Shown: positions 42,937 through 50,723 of the stretch, one piece after another | How the letters are laid out: each line of letters starts with the position of its first letter | How positions within the stretch are numbered: the stretch's first letter is position 1 | Assembly (NCBI GenBank): GCA_012838545.1 | Contig: DUPC01000062.1 | Coordinates: forward strand, 1-59,625 | DNA: 59,625 nucleotides | Origin: Acholeplasmataceae bacterium | GTDB taxonomy: Bacteria > Bacillota_I > Bacilli_A > ML615J-28 > CAG-313 | Direction: 5' to 3' | The notes under the pieces: generated by a model | The model's input: the letters and a program-made list of their open reading frames with translations, nothing else | Told to the model about the DNA's origin: nothing | Database searches by the model: none | Position numbers and translations under genes: made by a program

Positions 42937-43295
42937 TGGATTTTGTCGACTATTTGATGGCATTTTTGGTTGGCGGGTTGATTTGCCTTATCGGTCAAAT
43001 TTTGCTTGATTATTTTCGTTTGTTGCCGGTTCATTTAGTGGTTTTATTTGTTATGATTGGGTCGCTTTTGGAAGCGTTTAAGGTTTATGATTGGTTAATA
43101 AAAGTTGGCCGAGCCGGTGCTTTAGTGCCAATTTCCAGTTTTGGGCATTCGTTGACGCATGCAGCATTGGTGGAAAGCGAAAAGGTAGGATATTTGGGAA
43201 TTCTGACCGGGGTTTTTGATTTAACCGCGGGCGGAATCGCCAGTGCGATTTTGTTTGCTTTCATCATAGCCTTGGTGTTTAAACCGAAAGGTTGA
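42936..43295 (+). CDS. spoVAE: Stage V sporulation protein AE (AEb type)
   Basis: A 119-residue membrane protein of the SpoVAEb type, homologous to SpoVAC (shared GxxxLPISSFGHSLTHAAL-type block, here ALVPISSFGHSLTHAALVE). It works with SpoVAC in the dipicolinate channel. The start overlaps spoVAD by one base. SpoVAEa, the soluble partner found in bacilli, is missing here. Confidence 0.93.
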   Translation: MDFVDYLMAFLVGGLICLIGQILLDYFRLLPVHLVVLFVMIGSLLEAFKVYDWLIKVGRAGALVPISSFGHSLTHAALVESEKVGYLGILTGVFDLTAGGIASAILFAFIIALVFKPKG

Positions 43296-43297
43296 TG

Positions 43298-44722
43298 ATG
43301 ATGGAAAGCATCAATCAAATAACTTCTAACCACCAAGATAATGTCAATCGCCTTGGCCAATCATTAGGATATGGCCAGGCTTTTGATATTGACACGCGCG
43401 ATATCGTAATTCATGAGCATCGCCTTACCTTTTTTTTCGCTTCTTTTTTGGTTGATTCCAACCTAATCGGTTCAATTATTGAGGGTTTGTTTTGGTTTAA
43501 GCAAAATCCTCTTTTGCCCGACGTGGAGTTTAAACACCAAGTCATAAATTTTTTAGCCGCCCATAATGTTTCACTGGAAAAGAATCTTTCGAATTGCGGC
43601 AGTGCGGTGCTGAACGGGCTTTTAGTAATCTTGGTTGAGAATAGTACAGAAGCGCTTGTGTTGGATACCAGAAAGTATCCCGGACGAAATATCGGCGAAC
43701 CCGATAGCGAACGTGTAGTGCGGGGTTCTCGCGACGGAATGACGGAAACTTTGGCCATCAATTTGGCATTAATCCGCAGAAGGATAAAAACAGGAGATTT
43801 ATGTACCATCATTTACCAAATCGGTTCAATCAGTAAAACCGATGTGGTATTGGTTTATCTAAAAAGCAGGGTAAACCCTAAGACGGTTCAACTAGTCCAA
43901 AAACGCCTAGAAGAAGTGCAAGTTCCGGAACTTACGATGAGCGATAAAGCTTTAGAGGAATTGATAATTGAACATCCGTATTCTCCTTTTCCTTTAGTGC
44001 GTTATACGGAACGCCCCGATACGGTTGCAGCGCATCTTTATCAAGGGATGTTTGCTTTGCTTGTTGATACCTCACCTAGCGCCATCTTGGGGCCGGTCAG
44101 TATTTTCGACCACATGACGCATGCGGAAGAGCATCGACAGACTCCTCTTTCGGGAACCTATCTACGGATTTTGCGTTACATCGGCATTTTGCTATCTTTT
44201 TTACTGATGCCTTTGTGGTTTTCGATAATTGAATATAAAGCCATATTCCCAAGTTTTTTTCAACCGTTATTGGTTTATGAAAGTAATCGCTTAATAGTAT
44301 TTATTCAAATCATTTTGGCGGAAGTGGGAATCGAACTTTTGCGAATGGCTTCCATCCATACGCCCAACTCCTTAGCCACCTCGATGGGTCTTATCGCCGG
44401 TATTTTAATTGGAGAAATTGCCATTTCGGTCGGTTTGTTCACCGAGGTTATCGTCTTATTGGGGGCGATTTCTGCTATTGGTTCCTACATCACCCCAAGT
44501 TATGAATTAAGTTTGGCCAATAAAATCATTAAGTTATTGCTGCTTTTGTTTATTTTCTTTTTTGAACTCCCAGGCTTAATCGGGGGATTGGTCTTAATCT
44601 TTTTCTATTTAATGCGGTTAAAAAGTTTCGGGCGACCTTATTTATATCCATTAGTGCCGTTTAAAGGCAAAGATTTGGCAAAATATATTGTTCGGGCACC
44701 ATATAACCGTAATAAGGAATAA
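43298..44722 (+). CDS. spoVAF: Stage V sporulation protein AF (GerA-family)
   Basis: A 474-residue GerAA-like protein with a soluble N-terminal half and four to five membrane helices (about 285-455). NCGSAVLNGL... and KYPGRNIGEPDSERVVRGSR-type blocks, with EIAISVGLF later, are those of SpoVAF. In Bacillus, it helps germination by linking receptors to SpoVA. Three ATGs stand in a row (43295, 43298, 43301); 43298 has the best distance from AAAGG. It ends the spoVA cluster. Confidence 0.93.
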   Translation: MMESINQITSNHQDNVNRLGQSLGYGQAFDIDTRDIVIHEHRLTFFFASFLVDSNLIGSIIEGLFWFKQNPLLPDVEFKHQVINFLAAHNVSLEKNLSNCGSAVLNGLLVILVENSTEALVLDTRKYPGRNIGEPDSERVVRGSRDGMTETLAINLALIRRRIKTGDLCTIIYQIGSISKTDVVLVYLKSRVNPKTVQLVQKRLEEVQVPELTMSDKALEELIIEHPYSPFPLVRYTERPDTVAAHLYQGMFALLVDTSPSAILGPVSIFDHMTHAEEHRQTPLSGTYLRILRYIGILLSFLLMPLWFSIIEYKAIFPSFFQPLLVYESNRLIVFIQIILAEVGIELLRMASIHTPNSLATSMGLIAGILIGEIAISVGLFTEVIVLLGAISAIGSYITPSYELSLANKIIKLLLLLFIFFFELPGLIGGLVLIFFYLMRLKSFGRPYLYPLVPFKGKDLAKYIVRAPYNRNKE

Positions 44723-44738
44723 AAGTACAGCCTATTGA

Positions 44739-44767
44739 TTGCTAAAAGTGAGGTTTTTTGGTATAAT
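44739..44767 (+). promoter_or_regulatory. Promoter of the RNase J gene
   Basis: TTGCTA (44739-44744), 17-base spacer ending TGG, TATAAT (44762-44767). Confidence 0.82.
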
Positions 44768-44800
44768 CATTAAAGATAACACAAGAAAGAAAGGATCTTT

Positions 44801-46498
44801 ATGAGTAATATTAAAATATCAGCTTTAGGAGGATTAGGCGAAAACGGCAAGAACATGTTTTTGGTCGATGTTGACAATCACCTATTTATTTTGGATGCCG
44901 GATTAAAATACCCCGAAGTCGACTTATATGGAATAGATGCGGTGATACCGGATATCACGTTTTTATTGGAAAACCGACATCGCATTGAAGGGATTTTTAT
45001 CACCCATGGACATGAAGACCATATCGGGGCTTTACCTTATATTCTCGAAAACATCAATATCCGAATTTACGGAACTCATTTTACTATTTGTTTAATCGAA
45101 AATCTTTTAACCGAACATGGTTTGAATATTGAAAACTACAAATTGTACCGAATCAATGAAAATAAAACGCTCAAATTTGGCGATGTCATTATTTCATTTT
45201 TTAACACGACCCACAGCATTCCCGAATCGGTAGGTATAGCCATTACCACGGAAGACGGCACCATCGCTTACTGTCCCGATTTCAGTTATAATACCACCGT
45301 TGGTGCTAAATACAAAACTTCATTTGATAAAATCACCGAAATCGGCAAAAAAGGTGTTCTGGCGGTTATGCCAGAAAGCCTGGGTGCAGGCGATCATGAC
45401 CGGGTTTCAAGCGACCGGATTTTTGAACACACCTTCAATAATCTCTTAACCAACGCGAAAGGGCGTATCATAGTCGGTGCTTTTTCCACCGATTTGAATC
45501 GGATTCAAAGGATTATCGATTTGTCGATAAATTACGGGAAGAAGATAGCGGTGATAGGCCGGAAAGCACAACACATCATCGACATTGCCATCAAAACGGA
45601 TTATTTGAAAATCCCGCAAGGCCATTTGGTCAACCTTAAATTTATTGAAGATAAAAACGGTTCTGAAGTATATGATGAATTGTCTCAAAATAAAGACTTA
45701 GTCGTCATTACTGCGGGAATTCGCCATGAACCGTATGTTTCGATATTAAGAATGTTAAACAAACAGGACCGTTTGGTACAACTAACCCAAAACGATTCAG
45801 TTGTAATTATTTCAAATCCAGTTCCGGGAACGGAAAAATTTGCTATGCAAGTTTTGGATACATTGTATCGCAACGATATAGATGTTACCTTATTCGATAA
45901 GAAGATTTTACGGAGTTCCCATGCGAATGCGGAAGATTTAAAGCTTTTCTATGCGATGACCAAACCAAAATACATTTTACCGATTATCGGTGAAGCAAGG
46001 CATTTATACGAACACGCCAAAATTGCGCAATCCGCTGGTTTCGATAAAGACCACATCTTTACCCTAAGTAATGGCGATGTCTTAGAATTCAATAACGGCG
46101 TTCCAAGCCTTTCGCAAACTAAGATACCGGTAGGCGATATTTTGGTGGATGGTTCTTTAACCGGTTTAATCGATGAAACGGTAATTAAGGAACGCGAAAA
46201 TCTGGCTGAAGAGGGCTCTATCATCATTACCGCTAACATCAACAGCGAAAAACGCAAAATTATCGGTAATCCGGTAGTCACATCAAAAGGGTTTGTTTCT
46301 AAGCAACCGATTGAGAACTGGTTGGAACTTGTAATGGAGATTTTCCAACGTACTTTTCAAAACCATGCTCGTCGCCCCCGCTTTGAATTGGAAGCTCTTA
46401 AAAAGGCTGTCCAAGAAGATGTCCGTCAACTTGCTTATCGCCAAATGAAAAAAAATCCGACGATAATCGTTTTGTTAATTGAAACCAAAGATAAATAA
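44801..46498 (+). CDS. Ribonuclease J, divergent
   Basis: A 565-residue beta-CASP metallo-beta-lactamase RNase for mRNA decay and rRNA maturation. Metal ligands remain: HGHEDHIGA, H in TTHSIPES and D in CPDFSYN. GVGIAITTEDGTI-type strands and IISNPVPGTE are also standard. However, the usual SDSTNA segment is replaced by MPESLGAGDHDRVSSD, and SGHA reads SSHA (LRSSHANAEDLKL). It may be RNase J2-like or a lineage-specific form. AAAGGA precedes the ATG. It stands between spoVAF and the unknown gene, with no clear terminator downstream. Confidence 0.9.
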   Translation: MSNIKISALGGLGENGKNMFLVDVDNHLFILDAGLKYPEVDLYGIDAVIPDITFLLENRHRIEGIFITHGHEDHIGALPYILENINIRIYGTHFTICLIENLLTEHGLNIENYKLYRINENKTLKFGDVIISFFNTTHSIPESVGIAITTEDGTIAYCPDFSYNTTVGAKYKTSFDKITEIGKKGVLAVMPESLGAGDHDRVSSDRIFEHTFNNLLTNAKGRIIVGAFSTDLNRIQRIIDLSINYGKKIAVIGRKAQHIIDIAIKTDYLKIPQGHLVNLKFIEDKNGSEVYDELSQNKDLVVITAGIRHEPYVSILRMLNKQDRLVQLTQNDSVVIISNPVPGTEKFAMQVLDTLYRNDIDVTLFDKKILRSSHANAEDLKLFYAMTKPKYILPIIGEARHLYEHAKIAQSAGFDKDHIFTLSNGDVLEFNNGVPSLSQTKIPVGDILVDGSLTGLIDETVIKERENLAEEGSIIITANINSEKRKIIGNPVVTSKGFVSKQPIENWLELVMEIFQRTFQNHARRPRFELEALKKAVQEDVRQLAYRQMKKNPTIIVLLIETKDK

Positions 46499-46552
46499 AT
46501 GTCGTAATTTTTAATTTAAAAGAAGTTAGAAAATAATAATATTTCCGGTTCT

Positions 46553-46575
46553 ACCCCCATATATTGTAGGGGGGT
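46553..46575 (+). promoter_or_regulatory. Hairpin masking the ribosome site of the next gene
   Basis: ACCCCC (46553-46558) can pair with GGGGGT (46570-46575), which is part of the ribosome site GGGGGGTGAG just before ATG 46582. A GC-only stem is striking in this A/T-rich context. It could limit translation or respond to temperature or a ligand. Confidence 0.5.
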
Positions 46576-46581
46576 GAGAAC

Positions 46582-47244
46582 ATGGGAAAAGACAAGCTTA
46601 CTTATCATCAATATGATACCATTGAACAACGGTTTTTAATGGAGGTAGCGGAGATTATCCACACCCGGCCGTTTTGGTGGTATCTTTTTATTAACAAAAT
46701 TCTCGGTTCACCCCTTATAACTTATTTTAAAGATACGACGATGATAATATCTTTGAACGATTTGTCGTATCACCATACGGAAATTGCTTTTGAAATAATC
46801 CGCAAACTCCTTAAGGTGCGCGCTGCTACCAAAGTCATCAAAAAAAAGGAATTTATTATTGTTCACCTTTATTCTCCAGTTATTGTCGCTTATTTAAATT
46901 CCCTCGATAGGTGGAAAATCATTCCTTTTTATCACATCATCAAAAAATACTATCCTACTTATAAGTGTTATTTTGATGTTAAATATCAAAACGAAACCGA
47001 AGAAGTACTAATCAATCTTTTATTGCGCAATAAAAACACCTATTGGGTAACTGTTGGCAAACCGAGTGAAATCAGTTATCCAGGTGTTAATAAATTGCAA
47101 ATAGTGCTTGGGGAGCACTGTCGCCTAAAGTGCGAAAAATATTATGATGTTTTTCAAATATCTTTAGATACGCAGGAAATGGTAGAAGTTTTAAATTCAT
47201 ATTTTCAATTACTTGCATCAAATGAAAAATTATGCTATAATTGA
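46582..47244 (+). CDS. Unknown protein between RNase J and rpmG
   Basis: A 220-residue soluble protein without a family I recognise. It is rich in Tyr, Ile and Lys, starts GKDKLTYHQYDT, and has a middle region of mixed helices and strands (EIAFEIIRKLLKV, KEFIIVHLYSPVIVAYLNSL) and an SEISYPGVNKLQIVLGEHC segment. No signal peptide or membrane helix is seen. The ribosome site GGGGGGTGAG is very strong but lies in a hairpin. The last codons contain the -10 box of the rpmG promoter. It follows RNase J by 83 bases and could be read through from it. Confidence 0.65.
   Translation: MGKDKLTYHQYDTIEQRFLMEVAEIIHTRPFWWYLFINKILGSPLITYFKDTTMIISLNDLSYHHTEIAFEIIRKLLKVRAATKVIKKKEFIIVHLYSPVIVAYLNSLDRWKIIPFYHIIKKYYPTYKCYFDVKYQNETEEVLINLLLRNKNTYWVTVGKPSEISYPGVNKLQIVLGEHCRLKCEKYYDVFQISLDTQEMVEVLNSYFQLLASNEKLCYN
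47213..47241 (+). promoter_or_regulatory. Promoter of rpmG inside the preceding gene
   Basis: TTGCAT (47213-47218), 17-base spacer ending TGC, TATAAT (47236-47241). The -10 overlaps the last codons of the preceding coding sequence, one base before its stop. Confidence 0.85.
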
Positions 47245-47268
47245 TAGGAATCTATAGGAGGAAATACT

Positions 47269-47427
47269 ATGCGTATCAATTTATTACTAAAATGCACTGA
47301 ATGCGGTGAAGAGAATTACCTCTCGGAAAAAAATAAACGTAATACTCCTGATCGTTTAGAACAAAAGAAGTATTGCCCAAGATGTAAAAAAGCAACACTT
47401 CATCGTGAAGAAAAAACCAAAAGATAA
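47269..47427 (+). CDS. rpmG: Ribosomal protein bL33 (zinc-binding form)
   Basis: A 52-residue ribosomal protein of the 50S subunit. Start [20 protein letters not shown] is typical, and two pairs, CTEC (9-12) and CPRC (37-40), mark the zinc-binding C+ form. AGGAGG stands before the ATG. It has its own strong promoter and a terminator, so it is a single-gene unit. Firmicutes often carry a second, zinc-free copy for zinc starvation; none is in this window. Confidence 0.95.
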   Translation: MRINLLLKCTECGEENYLSEKNKRNTPDRLEQKKYCPRCKKATLHREEKTKR

Positions 47428-47450
47428 CCGGGTTGATTCCTGGTTTTTTT
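47426..47450 (+). terminator. Terminator after rpmG
   Basis: AACCGGG (47426-47432) pairs with CCTGGTT (47439-47445), one G-U pair, then T run. Begins at the stop codon. Confidence 0.8.
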
Positions 47451-47520
47451 CTTTTTCCGATGCCCAATTTTCGGCTTTTTTTTTGCTTAAAATAGTGTTT
47501 AATTAACACAGGTGAAAACG

Positions 47521-49206
47521 ATGGCGAAAGAAAAGCATCCAAGCATAGAACAGGAACGAAAAAATTTAACGTTTTACTATGAAATAATTGGCTTATTTTC
47601 TTTGATAATCCCGATTCTTGCCCTTGCGCGTCTGGGAATAGTCGGTTTTTATATCATGCTTACTTTTCGCATTGTTTTTGGCGATTGGTATTTTTTGGTT
47701 TTGATCGCTTTGATTGCTTTTGGCATTAGAAGTTTACTGGTTCATAAACCATTGAATTTAAAAAATGTGCGTACCATCGGTATTTTGATGATTTTAATCG
47801 GTATTATGATTCTTTCGCATTTTACGATGCATAATTTTGTGAAAAATTACGGAACCAATTATTTATCGATGACGATGAGTTTATATTTAGACTACTTTAA
47901 AAATTACCAAGACGGTATGAAGGTTGGCGGAGGTATCATTGGAGCGTTGTTTTTTTATTTGTTTTTCACGATGTTTTCTTCTGTCGGAACGGTCATTATT
48001 GTTTTTGTCATCTTGTTTGTAGGAATAGCATTTACCTTGCATAAAACCGTATGGGAGTTTTCGCGGGATATTGCCGGGGGAGTAACCGGGCTCTTTAAAA
48101 GAACCAAGAAAATGGTTCATACAATCAAATATGATATTGATATGGGAAAACCCAAAAAAGATAAAAAAGTTCGAAGAAAAATACCGATTAATAATCTTGC
48201 TGCCTATCCTTCCGCTCCTTTCTCGGCGGTGGAGGAAAGGTTTGCGGAAGGGACAAAAAGAACCATTGCCAATGTCTTGAACAATATGAATGTCTTTTAC
48301 AATGACATTAGTTATAATATCGGTTATCACAGCACCAGCTTTTTAATCAATAGTTTTGCCAATGTAAGTATTGATGCCTTTCATATGAAACTAAGAAAAG
48401 TTTTGGCTAATGATTTTTTAATCAAACACAAAAAAAGCGTCAATGCTTTGCAGGTGGAAGTAAGTAACATTCACCCACAAACCGTTGATTTAAAAGATCA
48501 ATTGCTTAATTATAAGAAACTTCCTATCGACACTTACATTTGGGGAATCGCCGGAAAAAATGTGCCGGTATATTGTCAGTTTCCCGAACAAAGCAAAGTT
48601 TTCTTACTGGGAAACGTAGGAGCAATTAATTTTATTCATGCTTTTTTGATGGAACTATTTTTATTGGATCAAAACAATGACAACAACATCACCATAATTG
48701 ATTTGGGAAATGTCTTAAAGGAATGGCAAAAGTTTAGCGGTTATCATGAGGATGGTAGCATTTTGGAAGAGATGCAAAAAGATACCGATGAACGGTTAAA
48801 ACTGATGCATGAGAAAAGCGTCAATCATTTTGAAGAATATCGTCAACTTCCCCATTCAGAAGAATTGACAAGGGAAATAGTGGTAATTACCGGTTTGGAA
48901 AAAATAATTATCGACCAAATAAAAATGCCAACCTTGATGTATTTACTCCAGGTTGGCAAACAATGTGGATATGTCTTTTTTGCTTTATATGATAGTACCG
49001 AAGAGGTACCGAATCATTTCTTATCGCTTTTTGAAGATAAACTGATTTTTCACAACGAGAATCCTTTAGCTAATAAATTATTGGGTTTTCAGGGAGCAAA
49101 GCAATTGGATGCTACCGGTGAAGTGTTTTATCTTCGCTTGGATGAGGTGTTGCGCTTTAGTTTCTTGCAAACACCTTTAAGCAATATTGAGTTAATGGTC
49201 AAATAA
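47521..49206 (+). CDS. Degenerate FtsK/SpoIIIE-like membrane protein (motor-dead)
   Basis: A 561-residue protein with the layout of FtsK/SpoIIIE: N-terminal membrane part (hydrophobic segments between residues about 20 and 175), basic linker (about 190-225), then alpha and beta motor-like domains. The order of motor landmarks is kept, including DTDERLKLMHEKSVNHFEEY, matching the family's ERRYELF...NIEGYN block, and GKQCGYVFFALYD for the ARAAGIHLIIATQ strand. The Walker A position is GNVGAINF (364-371), with N370 and F371 in place of Lys and Ser. The Walker B Asp-Glu is T457-G458. The DNA-reading gamma domain is absent. ATP-driven DNA pumping is therefore not expected. In B. subtilis spoIIIE also follows an RNase J gene (rnjB), so this may be the descendant of that locus. 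AGGTGA supports ATG 47521. Confidence 0.8.
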   Translation: MAKEKHPSIEQERKNLTFYYEIIGLFSLIIPILALARLGIVGFYIMLTFRIVFGDWYFLVLIALIAFGIRSLLVHKPLNLKNVRTIGILMILIGIMILSHFTMHNFVKNYGTNYLSMTMSLYLDYFKNYQDGMKVGGGIIGALFFYLFFTMFSSVGTVIIVFVILFVGIAFTLHKTVWEFSRDIAGGVTGLFKRTKKMVHTIKYDIDMGKPKKDKKVRRKIPINNLAAYPSAPFSAVEERFAEGTKRTIANVLNNMNVFYNDISYNIGYHSTSFLINSFANVSIDAFHMKLRKVLANDFLIKHKKSVNALQVEVSNIHPQTVDLKDQLLNYKKLPIDTYIWGIAGKNVPVYCQFPEQSKVFLLGNVGAINFIHAFLMELFLLDQNNDNNITIIDLGNVLKEWQKFSGYHEDGSILEEMQKDTDERLKLMHEKSVNHFEEYRQLPHSEELTREIVVITGLEKIIIDQIKMPTLMYLLQVGKQCGYVFFALYDSTEEVPNHFLSLFEDKLIFHNENPLANKLLGFQGAKQLDATGEVFYLRLDEVLRFSFLQTPLSNIELMVK

Positions 49207-49208
49207 AA

Positions 49209-50468
49209 TTATTTATCTTTATTCTTAGGTGGTTTGCTTATTTTTGCTTTCCAAGCTTCGATTTGCTCATAACGGTCTTTTAAGCCTTGTTCAAACTTGG
49301 AACTGTTCTTTGGATGATAGTATTTAGTTCCTGCTAAAGAATCTGGCAAATATTGTTGATTGACCCAAGCATTGGGATAATCATGAGGATATAGGTAAGG
49401 GGTTTGGCGTGGATCAAACGAATATTGGTTTTTTAAATGAAGGGGGAGCGTTCCTCCTTTTCCTTTTTCAATGTCGGATAAAGCGGCATCAATAGCTAGC
49501 ATAGCGGAATTGGACTTAGGCGACAACGCCATTTCGATTACAATAACCGATAAAGGTAATCTTGCTTCGGGGTTTCCTAATTCCCGTGCCGCATCAACAG
49601 CGGCTTTAACCCGTGGTCCAATACCGGGATTGGCAAGACCGATATCTTCATAAGCAATCGCCAGAAGGCGTCTTGAGAGACTCTGCAAATCATCGGCCAC
49701 AATCAGCTTCGCCAAATAATGAAGGCTGGCATCCACGTCGCTTCCGCGAATGGCTTTTTGAAGTCCGCTTAAGGTATCGAAGTAATTATCATCGCTGGCA
49801 TCTATATTGATGACAGGTTTAAGCAAAACAATTTGGGCTTTTTCCAGGTTGATGTCTTCGTCCTGATAGATTGTAAGAAGGTTTTCAAAATTGTTGATTA
49901 AAGTGCGTATCTCTCCTCCTGACAATTGAATCATGTAAGCAATGACATCGTCGTCAATTATTCCTTTGTATTCGAGGTGTTTGAGGGCGCGCCGGATGAT
50001 TACCTCCAAATCGTCTTTGGTTAAATCATGTAGTTTATAGATATGAACCCGGGAACGGATCGCCGGATTAACCGCATGATACGGATTCACCGTTGTTAAG
50101 CCAATCATCGTCAAAGTGCCGTCTTCAACAAAGGGAAGCAAAAAGTCTTGAATATCTTTTTTCATGCGATGGATTTCATCGACGATGATTAGAGTCGCTT
50201 CATTAAACCTTGCTTCGTTGACAATTTGTTTAAGCTTGTCTTTGTTGTCAGTGGAAGCATTGAAGCGATACCACGGATAACCAGCCATTTTGCAGGTCGC
50301 TTCCGCAATCGTCGTTTTCCCACAACCGGGCGATCCGTAAAGGATGAAAGAAAACAAGTGTTTTTTCTCCAGCATTTTACGCAAAACACCGTTTTCGCCG
50401 ACTAAATGCTCTTGCCCCACAATATCATTATAATGCGCCGGACGCATAACATAAGCTAAAGGTTTCAT
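49209..50468 (-). CDS. rarA: Replication-associated recombination protein A (RarA/MgsA)
   Basis: A 419-residue AAA+ ATPase acting at stalled replication forks, close to clamp loaders. MRPAHYNDIVGQEHLVG opens the protein, Walker A is GSPGCGKTT, Walker B is VDEIHR, and sensor 1 and arginine-finger parts follow (LTTVNPYHAVNPAIRSR). The C-terminal MgsA tetramer domain contains RLLAIAYEDIGLANP and PLHLKNQY. ATG 50468 is chosen because AGGAGG stands upstream on the minus strand and the protein begins MKPLAYVMRP, in line with the family. It is convergent with the SpoIIIE-like gene, the two stops being two bases apart. Confidence 0.94.
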   Translation of the reverse strand: MKPLAYVMRPAHYNDIVGQEHLVGENGVLRKMLEKKHLFSFILYGSPGCGKTTIAEATCKMAGYPWYRFNASTDNKDKLKQIVNEARFNEATLIIVDEIHRMKKDIQDFLLPFVEDGTLTMIGLTTVNPYHAVNPAIRSRVHIYKLHDLTKDDLEVIIRRALKHLEYKGIIDDDVIAYMIQLSGGEIRTLINNFENLLTIYQDEDINLEKAQIVLLKPVINIDASDDNYFDTLSGLQKAIRGSDVDASLHYLAKLIVADDLQSLSRRLLAIAYEDIGLANPGIGPRVKAAVDAARELGNPEARLPLSVIVIEMALSPKSNSAMLAIDAALSDIEKGKGGTLPLHLKNQYSFDPRQTPYLYPHDYPNAWVNQQYLPDSLAGTKYYHPKNSSKFEQGLKDRYEQIEAWKAKISKPPKNKDK

Positions 50469-50493
50469 GGCGTACCTCCTATAAGGTAAAATA

Positions 50494-50522
50494 AGTATAA
50501 CATAATTGTTGCAAAAAAACAA
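50494..50522 (-). promoter_or_regulatory. Possible promoter of rarA
   Basis: Minus strand: TTGTTT, 17-base spacer, TATACT with extended TGT. The -35 overlaps the T run of the tRNA-Thr terminator. Confidence 0.5.
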
Positions 50523-50547
50523 AAAAGTTAGCAATAACCTTGCTAAC
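50514..50547 (-). terminator. Terminator after tRNA-Thr
   Basis: Minus strand: GTTAGCAA (50547-50540) pairs with TTGCTAAC (50534-50527), followed by T-rich tail. Confidence 0.85.
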
Positions 50548-50562
50548 TGGAAATTTCAATTA

Positions 50563-50636
50563 TGGTGCTCCCACCAAGAATCGAACTTGGATTTTAGCAT
50601 TACCATTGCTACGTTCTGCCTTTGAACTATGAGAGC
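50563..50636 (-). tRNA. tRNA-Thr (anticodon GGT)
   Basis: A 74-base cloverleaf with encoded CCA. Acceptor GCTCTCA/TGGGAGC (one G-U), D stem GTTC/GAAC, anticodon stem TAGCA/TGCTA with loop ATGGTAA (anticodon GGT for ACC/ACT), T stem CCAAG/CTTGG around TTCGATT. All arms close. It has its own -10 upstream and terminator downstream. Confidence 0.93.
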
Positions 50637-50653
50637 TTTTGGTTTGCTGAAAC

Positions 50654-50662
50654 ATTATAGCA
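50654..50662 (-). promoter_or_regulatory. Extended -10 promoter of tRNA-Thr
   Basis: Minus strand TGC-TATAAT, 18 bases before the tRNA. The -35 is weak. Confidence 0.45.
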
Positions 50663-50723
50663 AATTACAGCCAAAAATTCCAGCAAAACGTTAAAAAAAG
50701 ATTTGGAAATTATTAGGGACTTT

